Shown: positions 1-9,668, counted from the first letter of the stretch. The stretch: 64,000 nt of DNA from an uncultured Acidobacteriaceae bacterium (GCA_903849645.1 CAINJJ010000054.1:62001-126000); one strand, 5' to 3'. Program-made: numbers and translations. Notes: generated from the sequence alone by a model not told the origin.

Positions 1-1
1 G

Positions 2-280
2 ATGGTCCGCAAGGGAGGCACAGTCAACTTCTTTGGCGGTTGCGCCGTCGGTACCCACGTCAATCTCGACACCAATCGAATCCACTACAGCGACATCACG
101 CTGCGGGCCACCTTCCACCACACCCCGGCCATCTGCCGCAAGGCGCTGGAGTTGATCTCCGGCGAGCGCTTCCAGGCGAGCGCCTTCATCACCGGCCATG
201 CCCATCTCTATGAACTCAACCGCGTCTTTGAGAAGCTGATGAAGCGCAGCAGCGAGATCAAGACCGCCATTGTTCCCTGA
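2..280 (+). CDS. Zinc-dependent alcohol dehydrogenase family protein, C-terminal part
   Basis: The first 93 codons visible are the C-terminal end of a medium-chain dehydrogenase; the gene starts before the window. The stretch 'VRKGGTVNFFGG', followed by a strand and a closing helix rich in 'ELISGERFQASAFITGH', matches the last Rossmann strands and C-terminal helix of zinc-binding alcohol, sorbitol or threonine dehydrogenases. The zinc and nucleotide-binding motifs lie upstream and cannot be checked, so the substrate is unknown. It stops 9 bp before hpnC on the same strand and may be co-transcribed with the hopanoid genes. Confidence 0.7.
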   Translation: MVRKGGTVNFFGGCAVGTHVNLDTNRIHYSDITLRATFHHTPAICRKALELISGERFQASAFITGHAHLYELNRVFEKLMKRSSEIKTAIVP

Positions 281-289
281 GGCAAAGCG

Positions 290-1288
290 ATGACGACGGC
301 AGGCGTGGAATCAGGCAATGACGGATCCTCCAGGACGGAGTTGATCGAGCGGGGATGGGCAGCCCTCCCGGCCAGCTATCGCATGCCTGCGACCACGCCC
401 ACCCTGGCCGAGGCCAACGCCTGGTGCAAGCAACTGGCCGACTCCCACTACGAAAACTTCCATGTGGCTTCGTGGTTTCTGCCCAAAGCCCTGCGTCCGC
501 ACTTTCACGCCATCTATGCCTATTGCCGCGTCTCCGATGACCTGGGAGACGAAGTGGCTGACCGCTCCGCGGCCCTGGCGCTGCTGGATTTCTGGGGCCA
601 GGAGCTGGACGCCTGCTACGAAGGCAGAGCCCGCCATCCGGTCTTTGTCGCGCTGGCGGAGACCATTCGCGCCTGCTCCATCCCCAAAGAGCCATTTGCC
701 AACCTGCTGATCGCCTTTCGGCAGGACCAGACCGTCACACGCTTCGCTTCGATGCAGGATGTGCTGGGCTATTGCCACTATTCGGCCAACCCCGTGGGGA
801 GACTTGTGCTTTACGCCTGCGGCGAGCAGAGCGAGGAGAAGTTCCGCCTTTCCGACGCAACCTGTTCGGCCCTGCAACTGGCCAACTTCTGGCAGGATAT
901 CCGGGTGGATTTTCAGAAGGATCGAGTCTACCTTCCGCAGGATGACATGAGCCGGTTTGGCGTCAGTGATGAGACCATCGCGCAGGGCGTGGCCACGGAG
1001 GAGTTTCGCGCGCTGCTGTGCCACGAGGTGGGCTTTGCGCGGGAACTGTTTGAGGCAGGGCTTCCCCTCATCGGCATGGTGAACCGCGATCTGGCGCTGG
1101 ACCTCGACCTCTTCAGCCGCGGCGGCCTGGAGATTCTGCGCGCCATCGAGAACCAGGATTTTGACGTGCTGCGAGCCCGGCCGTCCATCAGCAAGCGCAC
1201 CAAGCTGGGCCTGGCGCTGCGCGCCGTGAGCGGCAAGCTGCTGCCGTTCTTCGCGCTGGGCGGCCACGCCGCGGGGAAGGCCGCTTGA
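290..1288 (+). CDS. hpnC: Squalene synthase HpnC (hydroxysqualene-forming)
   Basis: 332-residue trans-isoprenyl diphosphate synthase. In the bacterial HpnCDE route, HpnC converts presqualene diphosphate to hydroxysqualene. Visible family signatures are the first aspartate-rich motif (SDDLGDE, about residues 81-87) and the second (NFWQDIRVDF, about 199-208, followed by DRVYLP). The 'VASWFLPKALRPHF' block is typical of HpnC rather than HpnD. The stop overlaps the TTG start of hpnD (TTGA), which indicates translational coupling, and hpnE follows. The three-gene order is the standard squalene cassette feeding hopanoid synthesis. Confidence 0.92.
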   Translation: MTTAGVESGNDGSSRTELIERGWAALPASYRMPATTPTLAEANAWCKQLADSHYENFHVASWFLPKALRPHFHAIYAYCRVSDDLGDEVADRSAALALLDFWGQELDACYEGRARHPVFVALAETIRACSIPKEPFANLLIAFRQDQTVTRFASMQDVLGYCHYSANPVGRLVLYACGEQSEEKFRLSDATCSALQLANFWQDIRVDFQKDRVYLPQDDMSRFGVSDETIAQGVATEEFRALLCHEVGFARELFEAGLPLIGMVNRDLALDLDLFSRGGLEILRAIENQDFDVLRARPSISKRTKLGLALRAVSGKLLPFFALGGHAAGKAA

Positions 1289-2232
1289 CCCAAGTCCTGA
1301 CCCAGGGGGCGCCTTTGAACGACCTTCGCCTGGAAGAGGCATACGCCGAGTGCCGGCGCATCGCGCGGCGCGAGGCGAAGAACTTCTACTATGCGTTTGT
1401 GGCTCTGCCCAAGGCGCGGCGCAATGCCATCTGCGCCATTTACGCCTTCATGCGCAAGGCCGACGACCTGTCCGACGACGAGAGCTTCACGCGGCAGGAG
1501 CGGCGCATTCAACTGGATGCATGGCTTGGGCAGTGGCGCGCGGCCACGCGGTCCGGCGATACGGAGGACAAGGTCTTTGTCGCCGTGCTCGATGCCGTCG
1601 AGCGCTTCTCGATTCCACTCAGCCTGCTCGACGAACTGGTGGCCGGGACCACGATGGACCTGGAAGCGGCCAACTGCGGCTCGACCGGGGGACCAGACAC
1701 CTACGCCACCTTTGCCGACCTTTACCAGTACTGCTACCTGGTTGCCTCGGTCGTCGGTCTGGTTTGCATCCGCATCTTCGGCTACACTGACCCGCGCGCT
1801 GAAATGCTCGCGGAAGAGACAGGCATCGCCTTCCAACTCACCAACATCCTGCGCGATGTGGCCGAAGATGCGGAGCGGAACCGCGTCTACCTGCCGCTCG
1901 AGGACCTTTCGGCCCACAACGTCTCTCTTGATTCGCTGCTGCACCGTGCGCCCGGCGCGCCCCCTCCCACGAACCAGCGGGCTCTGCTGGCCGCCATAGC
2001 GCAGCGCGCAGAGGGCTTTTATCGCTCGGCTGAAGCCCTGCTGCCGCTGATCGATCGCGAAAGCCGTCCCGCGCTCTGGGTGCTTGTCTCCATCTATCAC
2101 CGCCTTCTCAAGCGCATCGAGCGGGCGGACTACGACGTGTTTTCGGAAAGGGCCTCCGTGCCGAAGGCGGAAAAGCTCGCCATTCTTTGCCTTGGGCTGG
2201 CGCGCGTGGGCCTTGCCCGGCTACTAGGCTAG
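1285..2232 (+). CDS. hpnD: Presqualene diphosphate synthase HpnD
   Basis: 315-residue squalene/phytoene synthase family protein that condenses two farnesyl diphosphates to presqualene diphosphate. The first Asp-rich motif is KADDLSDDE (about residues 57-65) and the second is LTNILRDVAEDAERNR (about 184-199), followed by VYLP. The 'FYYAFVALPKARRNAICAIYAF' segment is HpnD-like. The start is TTG, chosen because it overlaps the hpnC stop and leaves the N terminus at the normal length. The middle gene of hpnC-hpnD-hpnE. Confidence 0.92.
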   Translation: MTQVLTQGAPLNDLRLEEAYAECRRIARREAKNFYYAFVALPKARRNAICAIYAFMRKADDLSDDESFTRQERRIQLDAWLGQWRAATRSGDTEDKVFVAVLDAVERFSIPLSLLDELVAGTTMDLEAANCGSTGGPDTYATFADLYQYCYLVASVVGLVCIRIFGYTDPRAEMLAEETGIAFQLTNILRDVAEDAERNRVYLPLEDLSAHNVSLDSLLHRAPGAPPPTNQRALLAAIAQRAEGFYRSAEALLPLIDRESRPALWVLVSIYHRLLKRIERADYDVFSERASVPKAEKLAILCLGLARVGLARLLG

Positions 2233-2258
2233 AAGTTATTCATTGAGGAAGATCGCCG

Positions 2259-3674
2259 TTGGGCAACGCACCTGAAAATGCGCAAAAAACCGTCACCGTG
2301 ATCGGCGCCGGCGTGGCCGGCATGAGCGCAGCCTGCGCGCTGGCCGAGGCGGGCCTGCGCGTAAACCTTGCGGAGCAGCGCGGGTACCTGGGCGGGCGCG
2401 CCAGTTCCTATCTGCATCCGGGCGTCAACGAAGTCATCGACAACTGCCAGCACGTGCTCTTCGGCTGCTGCACCAATCTCATCGGCTTCTATCGGCGCAT
2501 CGGCGTTGCCGACCAGATCCACTGGACCAGCGAGATGACGATGATCGAGCCGGGCGGCAGGCGTTCGCTGCTGGGGCCATCACGGCTTCCCGCACCGCTG
2601 CATGGGCTGCCCAGACTGCTGTCTGCCAGTGCCTTCACGCTCGCGGACAAGCTGGCGCTGGGTCGTGCTTTTGCGGCGCTGATGCTGCCCATTGCGCAGG
2701 ACTCGACTGAGAGCCTGGGCGCATGGCTCAGGCGTAACGGGCAGACCCAGGGAGCCCTCGACCGCTTCTGGCGGCTGGTGATTGCCAGCGCGCTCAATGC
2801 CGAAATTGACTCCATCGCGCTGCCTTATGCGGCCAAGGTGATTCGAGAGCTGTTCATGAACTCGGCCGAGGCGGGCAGCATGGGCATGAGCCGGGTGCCG
2901 CTCAGTGACTTGTATCGCGGTGTGCCTGATTTCCTCAAGGACCGGGGCGGAAACGTGCAACTCAATGCGCAGGTGGAAGGCGCTTCCTGGGATGAAGAGA
3001 CCCGGCAGTGGATGGTCTGCACATCAACCGCGGAGTGGATGTCAGACTTTGTGGTGCTGGCGCTGCCGTTTGAGGCGATGCAGAAGCTGCTGCCGCACCT
3101 GCCCATGGAAGAGGGAAGAGAGAAGCTGGCGCGGCAGATCGAGAAGCACGTTCACTGGCCCATCTGCAGTGTGCACCTCTGGTTTGACCGCGATATAACC
3201 GAGCTTGAACACGCCGTTCTGCTGGACCGAGAGATCCACTGGATGTATAACCAGTCCCGGCTGCAAACCGGGCGCGGCGGCCACTACATTGAGCTGGTGG
3301 TGAGCGCCACGCGGGCCTTTGCAGCGCTCAAACGCGAGGACGCGATCCGCCAGGCGCTCACCGAACTTGCCGAGTTCTTCCCGCTGGTGAAGGAAGCCAG
3401 GCTTGAGAAAGTCGCTTTGATCAAGGAGATGCGCGCCACCTTCGGCGTCCCTCCCGGCATTGACGCGGCCCGTCCGCACGCCCTGTCGCCCTGGCCCAAC
3501 CTGTTTCTGGCTGGGGACTGGACCGCTACCGGCTGGCCCTCGACCATGGAGAGCGCCGCTCGCTCCGGTCATCTGGCCGCCGAGGCCATTAGCGCGGAGA
3601 TGGGCGTTGGGCAGCGCTGGCTTGAGCCGGATTTGAAACCGCGCGGCCTTCGCGCTTTGGGCAGCAAAACGTAG
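2259..3674 (+). CDS. hpnE: Squalene-associated FAD-dependent desaturase HpnE
   Basis: 471-residue flavin amine oxidase/desaturase family protein. HpnE reduces hydroxysqualene to squalene. The dinucleotide-binding motif VIGAGVAGMSAA is at about residues 14-25 and is followed by 'LGGRASSY', typical of carotenoid/squalene desaturase-type enzymes. The C-terminal FAD-contact block 'LFLAGDWTATGWPSTMESA' is intact. TTG start with a GAGGAAG ribosome-binding site about 10 bp upstream. Last gene of the hopanoid squalene cassette, 26 bp after hpnD. Confidence 0.9.
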   Translation: MGNAPENAQKTVTVIGAGVAGMSAACALAEAGLRVNLAEQRGYLGGRASSYLHPGVNEVIDNCQHVLFGCCTNLIGFYRRIGVADQIHWTSEMTMIEPGGRRSLLGPSRLPAPLHGLPRLLSASAFTLADKLALGRAFAALMLPIAQDSTESLGAWLRRNGQTQGALDRFWRLVIASALNAEIDSIALPYAAKVIRELFMNSAEAGSMGMSRVPLSDLYRGVPDFLKDRGGNVQLNAQVEGASWDEETRQWMVCTSTAEWMSDFVVLALPFEAMQKLLPHLPMEEGREKLARQIEKHVHWPICSVHLWFDRDITELEHAVLLDREIHWMYNQSRLQTGRGGHYIELVVSATRAFAALKREDAIRQALTELAEFFPLVKEARLEKVALIKEMRATFGVPPGIDAARPHALSPWPNLFLAGDWTATGWPSTMESAARSGHLAAEAISAEMGVGQRWLEPDLKPRGLRALGSKT

Positions 3675-3734
3675 CGATAGCGCCCGGCCGCAGCCGGCCG
3701 GCCATGGTTGGCTTGGCCGCCGGAGCACACCCCT

Positions 3735-4439
3735 TCAAAAGATTCCGTTGAGCTTGGCGAACGAGTCGAGTTCGATCAGGTGCTGGCCGTCAGGAGCCGG
3801 ATCGATGGTGGCGTGTTCCAGCACCCAGGTGTCCTTGTGGAAGAGAAACACCGCGTGCAGGCCGGCGGCCAGGGCAGGGTTGATGTCGCTCCTGGGGCTG
3901 TTGCCGATCATCCAGCTTGTGTGCGGCGTGAGCTCGTGGCGGTGGATCACGTCGCGGTAGGTGGCGGGGTCTTTTTCGGCGACGATTTCGACGGCCGCAA
4001 ACAGCTCAGCGAGGCCGGAGCGCGCCAGCTTGTCGGCCTGTTCCGCCTTGTCCCCTTTGGTCATGAGAATGAGATGGTGGCGCGCGGCGAGTTCCGTCAG
4101 GGTCTCCGCGACGCCGGGCAGCAGCTCAATCTCCTGCTCGGCGATGGAGCGGGCAAATCCAACGATTTGCGCGGTCTTTTCTTCTGTTACTGGCTCGGGG
4201 CTGAGCCTTTCAAAACAGGTCACCAGCGAGCGGGTAAAGCTGGTGAGCCCGTAGCCGTGGGCCAGGATGGTCTCCCGCTCGACGGCGTTCAGAGTATTGC
4301 GAATCTCTGTGGACGAGTACTCCTTGTGATTGAGGTACCCGATGAAGGCGGCGATGGCGCGTTCAAAGTAGACGTTGTTTTCCCACAGCGTATCGTCGGC
4401 GTCGATGAGCAGGGTCTGGCCAGGAGCAAATTGCGGCAT
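3735..4439 (-). CDS. HAD-superfamily hydrolase
   Basis: 234-residue haloacid-dehalogenase-fold phosphatase. Motif I is DADDT (residues 13-17), with the first Asp as nucleophile. Motif II is the Thr in 'LILMTKGDK', where the Lys gives motif III, and motif IV is the acidic 'GNSPRSDINPA' loop. A helical cap lies between motifs I and II. The 'DADDTLWENNVYFERA' form resembles YjjG/phosphoglycolate-type members, but the substrate cannot be read from sequence. Convergent with hpnE and 54 bp upstream of the amidohydrolase on the same strand. Confidence 0.82.
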   Translation of the reverse strand: MPQFAPGQTLLIDADDTLWENNVYFERAIAAFIGYLNHKEYSSTEIRNTLNAVERETILAHGYGLTSFTRSLVTCFERLSPEPVTEEKTAQIVGFARSIAEQEIELLPGVAETLTELAARHHLILMTKGDKAEQADKLARSGLAELFAAVEIVAEKDPATYRDVIHRHELTPHTSWMIGNSPRSDINPALAAGLHAVFLFHKDTWVLEHATIDPAPDGQHLIELDSFAKLNGIF

Positions 4440-4493
4440 GGTCCTATGGTAGCGAATCGCGCTGGTCGGCGAGGACCCTCGCGCGCTACACGA

Positions 4494-5819
4494 TCACTTA
4501 ACGCGGATCACAGGGTAGTTGCCGGGGTGGGCCGGGTCCTTGACGATGCGGCCGCCCTGCATGACAAAGGCCACGTGCTCCATGAGAGTGATGTCGCTGA
4601 GCGGGTCGCCCTCGACGGCCACCATGTCGGCATAGCGGCCCGGCTCCAGAGTCCCTACGTCCTTGTCCTTGCCCAGCATGGCGGCGGCGTTGATGGTGGC
4701 GGCCTGGAGAGCGCCGAGGGGCGACAGGCCGCCGCGCACCAGTGCGCCGAACTCCTTGGACACGGACTCATCCACATCGGCGTCATCCACTCCGTAGACG
4801 ATGCGGATGTGATGGGCAAGCGCCAGCTTGAAGGCGGGGCCCTGCGCCGCCATGATCTCCTGGCCCTTGGCAAAGGAAGCGGGGTCGCGGCCCTTGGTGA
4901 GCCCGGTCTCCATGTCGTGCTGGAAGCAGTAGAGCGTGGGAACGAGCCACGTGTTGTGCTCTTCCATCAGGCGCGCGCCCTCTTCGTCCAGCATGGTGCC
5001 ATGCTCAATGGAGTCCACGCCGGCGCGGACGGCGGCCTTGATGCCAACGGCTCCCTCGGCGTGAGCCATCACCTTCTTCCCGGCGCGGTGAGCGAGCTCG
5101 ACGGCCGCGGCCATCTGCTCCTCGCTGAGCTCCTGCACATGGTAGTCGGAGATGGGGTCCATCACGCCGCCCGTGGCCATCAGCTTGATCCAGTCGGCGC
5201 CGTACTTGATGTCGCGACGGACCACGTGGGCAATGTCGTCCACGGTGTCGGCCACATTGGGCCCGCGGGGAAGGGCGAGGTCAGGCGAAAGGGGCGAGCC
5301 GTCGCCGTGGCCGCCGGCGATAGAGACGCAACTGCCCGCGGCGGTAATACGCGGCCCCAGGATGATGCCGCGCCGCACCGATTCGCGAAGCGCGAACTGC
5401 GGATAATCGGCCGGGCCTTCGCAGGCGTCGCGCAGGGAGGTGAATCCGTGGTCCAGCCAGAGGCGCAGGTTGTAGACGCCCCAGACGGTGGCCTGCGGGA
5501 TGGAGGTGCGCAGGTGGGAGGCGAAGTTCTGCGTTGTGGGGTCGGAGAGGATATGGCCGTGGGCGTCGATGAGCCCCGGCAGCACGGTGTAGGCGGAGAG
5601 GTCCGTGACCGGAACGCCGGCCGGCGCGGAGTCAGCGATGGCCTGGACCCGGTCGCCGGCGATGAGGATATACGCATGAGTGCGAACCTGCCCGGTGCGC
5701 ACATCGATCAGTCTGCCGGCGAGAACGGCCTGCGTCACGGCTGGCTGCGAAGTCGATTGGGAGATGGCGGCAAGGGAGGCAAGAAGCAGGGCTGCGACGA
5801 GGGGGGCTGAACGCATCAT
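4494..5819 (-). CDS. Secreted amidohydrolase family protein (imidazolonepropionase/prolidase-like)
   Basis: 441 residues from the chosen start. The reading frame stays open upstream to 5882, but the start at 5819 puts a clean Sec signal peptide (MMRSAPLVAALLLASLAA) at the N terminus. The metal-binding HxH motif is in 'LIDAHGHILSD' (about residues 84-88), followed later by 'HAEG' and 'SIEHGTML' histidines and the catalytic Asp in 'YGVDDADVDES'. The layout fits amidohydrolase-family metal hydrolases annotated as imidazolonepropionase-like or Xaa-Pro dipeptidases. Periplasmic peptide or amide hydrolysis is an inference. Confidence 0.85.
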   Translation of the reverse strand: MMRSAPLVAALLLASLAAISQSTSQPAVTQAVLAGRLIDVRTGQVRTHAYILIAGDRVQAIADSAPAGVPVTDLSAYTVLPGLIDAHGHILSDPTTQNFASHLRTSIPQATVWGVYNLRLWLDHGFTSLRDACEGPADYPQFALRESVRRGIILGPRITAAGSCVSIAGGHGDGSPLSPDLALPRGPNVADTVDDIAHVVRRDIKYGADWIKLMATGGVMDPISDYHVQELSEEQMAAAVELAHRAGKKVMAHAEGAVGIKAAVRAGVDSIEHGTMLDEEGARLMEEHNTWLVPTLYCFQHDMETGLTKGRDPASFAKGQEIMAAQGPAFKLALAHHIRIVYGVDDADVDESVSKEFGALVRGGLSPLGALQAATINAAAMLGKDKDVGTLEPGRYADMVAVEGDPLSDITLMEHVAFVMQGGRIVKDPAHPGNYPVIRVK

Positions 5820-5963
5820 GTTGAATTTGAAGGTAACACTCGAGCTGGCGCGGGACAAACCAGAACTTTGGGCTGAATTCATTTGCGCCGCCTGTCAATG
5901 GTCTGGTAGAAGCAAGACTTGAGCACTGCCCCTCGCACTCCGAATCCCCCCAAGGAGAAACTC

Positions 5964-6821
5964 ATGAGCCAAACGATTCACCCCGCACAGCCTCTGGACG
6001 CGCTGGACCAATGGGACGACTTCATCGGAGGACGCTATCGGGAAGGGAAGTCGGAGGAGGAGTTTCGCATCTACGACGCGGCGGCTACGCCCGGCGTGGC
6101 GGAGTTTTACCGGCTCAACCACGAAGGGCAGACGCTGGCCTACGTTCTGGAGAAAGAGAAGCAGTATTTCGGCCTGGACAAGGGGCTGAAGACCATCTGG
6201 GAGGCGGCGGAGTTTCTGAATACCCTGGTGGACGACAGCGACCCGGACACCGACCTGACGCAGATTGAGCACCTGCTCCAGACATCCGAGGCCATGCGCC
6301 GCGACAAGCAACCGCGCTGGATGGTTCTGACCGGATTTCTGCACGACCTGGGCAAGTGCCTCTGCCTCTATGGCGAGCCGCAGTGGGGCGTGGTGGGCGA
6401 CACGTTTCCGGTGGGATGCGCGTGGAGCGAGTCCATCGTCTTTCATGAGTACTTTGCCGGAAACCCCGACAGGCTGGTTCCGGAGTACCAGACCCAGGAC
6501 GGAATCTACTCGCGGCACTGCGGGCTGGAGAACGTGCACATGTCGTTTGGGCACGACGGCTACATCGCCGAGGTGATGAAGCCGTATCTGCCCGTGGAGG
6601 CGCTCTATATGCTGCGCTTCCACTCGTTCTATCCGTGGCACCGGCATGGGGCCTACGAGCACCTGACCAACGCGCAGGACCGGGCGATGAAGGAGTGGGT
6701 GCTGAAGTTCAACCAGTACGACCTGTACTCGAAGGGGCACGCCAAGCCCGACCTGCAACAGATCAAGCCCTACTATGACGAGCTGTTCGCGGAGTTCCTG
6801 CCGGATAAGGTGGCTTGGTAG
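5964..6821 (+). CDS. Inositol oxygenase (MIOX) family protein
   Basis: 285-residue HD-fold diiron oxygenase similar to animal and plant myo-inositol oxygenase, which cleaves myo-inositol to D-glucuronate with O2. Likely metal ligands are H126-D127 in 'GFLHDLGK', the His residues in 'HMSFGHDGY' and 'LRFHSFYPWH', and the Asp in 'NQYDLYSK'. Substrate-pocket hallmarks 'GEPQWGVVGDTFPVGC' and 'FHSFYPWH' are intact. The start at 5964 follows AAGGAGAAACTC; an open frame runs to 5919 without a better site. It is monocistronic and ends in a bidirectional hairpin. No other inositol gene is adjacent. Confidence 0.92.
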   Translation: MSQTIHPAQPLDALDQWDDFIGGRYREGKSEEEFRIYDAAATPGVAEFYRLNHEGQTLAYVLEKEKQYFGLDKGLKTIWEAAEFLNTLVDDSDPDTDLTQIEHLLQTSEAMRRDKQPRWMVLTGFLHDLGKCLCLYGEPQWGVVGDTFPVGCAWSESIVFHEYFAGNPDRLVPEYQTQDGIYSRHCGLENVHMSFGHDGYIAEVMKPYLPVEALYMLRFHSFYPWHRHGAYEHLTNAQDRAMKEWVLKFNQYDLYSKGHAKPDLQQIKPYYDELFAEFLPDKVAW

Positions 6822-6834
6822 CGGCGCACAAAAG

Positions 6835-6866
6835 GGCCGCCCCACGCATGAAAACGTGGAGCGGCC
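6835..6866. terminator. Bidirectional hairpin terminator between MIOX and M1 aminopeptidase
   Basis: GGCCGC-CCCACG pairs with CGTGG-A-GCGGCC around a CATGAAAA loop, in the short gap between two convergent genes. A run of A on the plus strand before the stem gives a U-tract for the minus-strand transcript. Confidence 0.6.
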
Positions 6867-6878
6867 TGCTGACTCAAT

Positions 6879-9500
6879 CTACATTCTGGCCTGTGCGGCC
6901 AGCCACTCCTTGAGGTGCGGCTCCTGCAAGGTACGCATCTCGATGCAGCCGTCGATGCGCTCGATGGCGTGCTTGAGCGGCCGGTCAGCGGCGGCCACCT
7001 TGTGGGTGGCGAAAAACGACTTTACCTCTTCGCGGGCGTCAGCCGAGCAGAAGCTCCCGGTGGACCCGACCAAACCTGCGCCCATCTCCGGAGTCAGCAG
7101 AGCCTGCACCTTGTCCCAGTTGGTCTGAATGTATTTCCAGGCCAGGTCGCGCGTGGCGTCGATTTGCAGAGTGATGGCGAACTGAATGGCCGCATCCTGG
7201 TTGCGCACCTTGCCGGAGATGGCATAGTCGAGCGAACGCTGCACCAGCGCCGGATCTTCAAACTCAGCCAGCAGGTGCAGCGCTCCCTCCTGGAACTCCG
7301 GATTGGCGGAGGTCTCGTAGGCTTTCTGCAACTGGTCAAAGAGCTGCGCGTCGCCGTTGCGGGCGGCGATGGCCAGGGCAGTCTGGCCAAAGGTCGCATC
7401 CACAGAGGCGGGGTTGGCGATATATTGAAGGGCGATCTGATGAGCCTGCGCCAGAACGGCTGGGTCCTTGCCGTTGTAGCCCAGCAGGCCGAAGAGTTGA
7501 GCGCGCAACTCGCGTGTGTTGGCTGAGTCGGCGTCCGTGGCGGCGCCGAGTTGCGCATACTTGGGCCCGAAGCTGCTGCGAATCCAGGCGGCCAGGCCGG
7601 CGCGCTCCTCCGGGGTGGCGGCCACGCGGGCGTAGATGGCGTTGACGCCGCCAAGGGCCGTATCCACAACCTCTGCGCTGGGGTCGGCTTTGACGGCAGT
7701 GACCAGATCGAGATATTCGCCGGCGGTGGCCTTGTTGGCGCGGAACTGGGCCCACTCGTCGCCAATGAGGCTGATGCGCTCCGCGGGGGTGAGGGCGGTT
7801 TCAACCTGGGCGACCAGCTTCGCATACAGTGCTGGAGGATAGGCGCTGCGGTAGTAGCCCTTGCCACCGGCATTGGCGAAAAACAGGCCGGAAGGAACCT
7901 TCAATCCCGTTTCGCCGGGAGAGAGCAGTTGGCAGTCCTGGCCTTCGGCGGACTTGAAGCATACCGGCACGGTCCAGGTTTGCTTGGGGTCGGGCTGGAT
8001 GCTCGGGCTGAGGAAGAAGCGCTTCTGCGTCACATTGACGCGCCCCGCCGCGGGCGTGCCAAAGGTCAGCAGCGGCTCGCCGGGCTGGGCCACCAGGCTC
8101 TCCATGATCTTGTCTACCGGCTTGTGGCTGGTGGCGGTCTGCGCGCCCCAGAAGTCCTCGGCCGTGGCATTGCCATAAAGATGCGCGGACAGATAGCTGT
8201 GCACTCCCTTGCGGAAGGTCTCCTGACCCAGGTAGTTCTCCACCATCAGTAGCACCGCGCCGGCCTTGCCGTAGGAGATGCCGTCAAACATCTGCTCAAT
8301 CTCTTCGCGGGTCTCGGCCTTGGCGCGAATGGGGCGCGTTGTGGGTTGGGCGTCCAGGTTGAGCGTGCCGTCCACGCCAGAAACCACAGACTGATCGATG
8401 TTCCACTCCGGATGCATGGCCTCCACCGGCTTGTTCTCCATCCAGGTGGCAAAGCCTTCGTTGAGCCAGATGTTGTTCCACCACTGCATCGTCACCAGGT
8501 CGCCAAACCACTGATGGGCCATCTCATGGGCAATGACGAGCGCCACCTGCTTCTTGGCGCCTACGGAGGCGGTCTTCGGGTCGATGAGCAGCGCCGTCTC
8601 GCGGTAGGTAATGGCGCCGAAGTTCTCCATGGCCCCGGCTTCAAAATCGGGCAGCCCAACCAGGTCGAGCTTCTTGAGCGGGTAGGGAATGCCGAAGTAG
8701 TCGTTGTAGTAGTGGAGAACATATTTGGCGACATCGACGCCGTACGGGGTCAGTGCGACCTTGTCCGGGGTGGAGCAGACGCGAATGGCGACCCCGTCCT
8801 GCTCGCCGCCCGTGCACTGGAAGTCGCCGACCAGGAAGGCGACCAGGTAGGTGGACATCTTTGGCGTGGGGGCAAAATGCAGCGTGTGCTTGCCGTCGCC
8901 GGGGCCGGGTGTGTCTGCGGCGATGGGGCTGTTGGAGATGGCGGTGTCAGCGGCATCGACAACCAGTGACACGTCATAGGTCGCCTTGAAGGCGGGCTCG
9001 TCGAAGCAGGGGAAGGCGCGCCGCGCGTCCGTCGACTCGAACTGGGTCACGGCGTAGTTCCGTTTGGCGGTCTTCGAGAGATAAAAGCCGCGCAGTTCGT
9101 TGTTCAGGATGCCGGTGTAGGCGATTGCCAGGGTCGCCTTGCCGGCCGACAACTGCGCCGGGAAAGTGAAGGTGCTCTGTTCCTTGTCCTTGTCGAGCGA
9201 GACGATCGCGGTCTGTTCCTTGCCGCCCGCTCTCACGGTGACGGTCTGGAAGGCGATCTCCGCCGAGTTCAGGGTAATGGCGCTGACCGGCTCCTTGAGG
9301 TTCACCACGATGGACTCGACCCCGGAGAAGGTGGCGGCTTTGAGATCGGGCGTGAGGGAAAGCGTGTAGCTCTCCGGTACGACGGTTTGGGGCAGGCGCT
9401 GGGCTGATGCGGTGCGGGGCAGGGCCAGGACAAGACAAAGGAGAGCAGCCGAAGCGGCGCAAGCGGCTCGGAACGTGGGGGCGGGAGCAGTGAGTTTCAT
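6879..9500 (-). CDS. M1 family metallo-aminopeptidase (secreted)
   Basis: 873-residue protein with an N-terminal Sec signal (hydrophobic to about residue 33, cleavage near TASAQ). The exopeptidase motif GAMENFG lies near residue 289. The zinc motif HEMAHQWFG, a variant of HExxH, is near 323, with the distal Glu in 'WLNEGFATW' 18 residues later. The C-terminal half is the helical domain typical of aminopeptidase N/ERAP-type enzymes. It should remove N-terminal residues from peptides in the periplasm or outside the cell. Stands alone, convergent with MIOX. Confidence 0.93.
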   Translation of the reverse strand: MKLTAPAPTFRAACAASAALLCLVLALPRTASAQRLPQTVVPESYTLSLTPDLKAATFSGVESIVVNLKEPVSAITLNSAEIAFQTVTVRAGGKEQTAIVSLDKDKEQSTFTFPAQLSAGKATLAIAYTGILNNELRGFYLSKTAKRNYAVTQFESTDARRAFPCFDEPAFKATYDVSLVVDAADTAISNSPIAADTPGPGDGKHTLHFAPTPKMSTYLVAFLVGDFQCTGGEQDGVAIRVCSTPDKVALTPYGVDVAKYVLHYYNDYFGIPYPLKKLDLVGLPDFEAGAMENFGAITYRETALLIDPKTASVGAKKQVALVIAHEMAHQWFGDLVTMQWWNNIWLNEGFATWMENKPVEAMHPEWNIDQSVVSGVDGTLNLDAQPTTRPIRAKAETREEIEQMFDGISYGKAGAVLLMVENYLGQETFRKGVHSYLSAHLYGNATAEDFWGAQTATSHKPVDKIMESLVAQPGEPLLTFGTPAAGRVNVTQKRFFLSPSIQPDPKQTWTVPVCFKSAEGQDCQLLSPGETGLKVPSGLFFANAGGKGYYRSAYPPALYAKLVAQVETALTPAERISLIGDEWAQFRANKATAGEYLDLVTAVKADPSAEVVDTALGGVNAIYARVAATPEERAGLAAWIRSSFGPKYAQLGAATDADSANTRELRAQLFGLLGYNGKDPAVLAQAHQIALQYIANPASVDATFGQTALAIAARNGDAQLFDQLQKAYETSANPEFQEGALHLLAEFEDPALVQRSLDYAISGKVRNQDAAIQFAITLQIDATRDLAWKYIQTNWDKVQALLTPEMGAGLVGSTGSFCSADAREEVKSFFATHKVAAADRPLKHAIERIDGCIEMRTLQEPHLKEWLAAQARM

Positions 9501-9668
9501 GGAGTCCTCGGTGAGGTTGCGTTGTCGCTGTGGCCCGGCGTGGGAGATTCAAAGGAGCGGGAGAAGTCGTGAATCAGACTCCACCATCTTAGGGCAGGGA
9601 AGCCGTTGGTTGGGATACGCGCGGACGCCGCTGGTGGTTCCGTAGGGGCGCCGTGCGCCTCAACTGGT

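Noticed and set aside
3708..5810. 700-codon open frame on the plus strand
   Set aside because: It is antisense to the HAD and amidohydrolase genes, which have clear family motifs; high GC keeps the opposite frame open.
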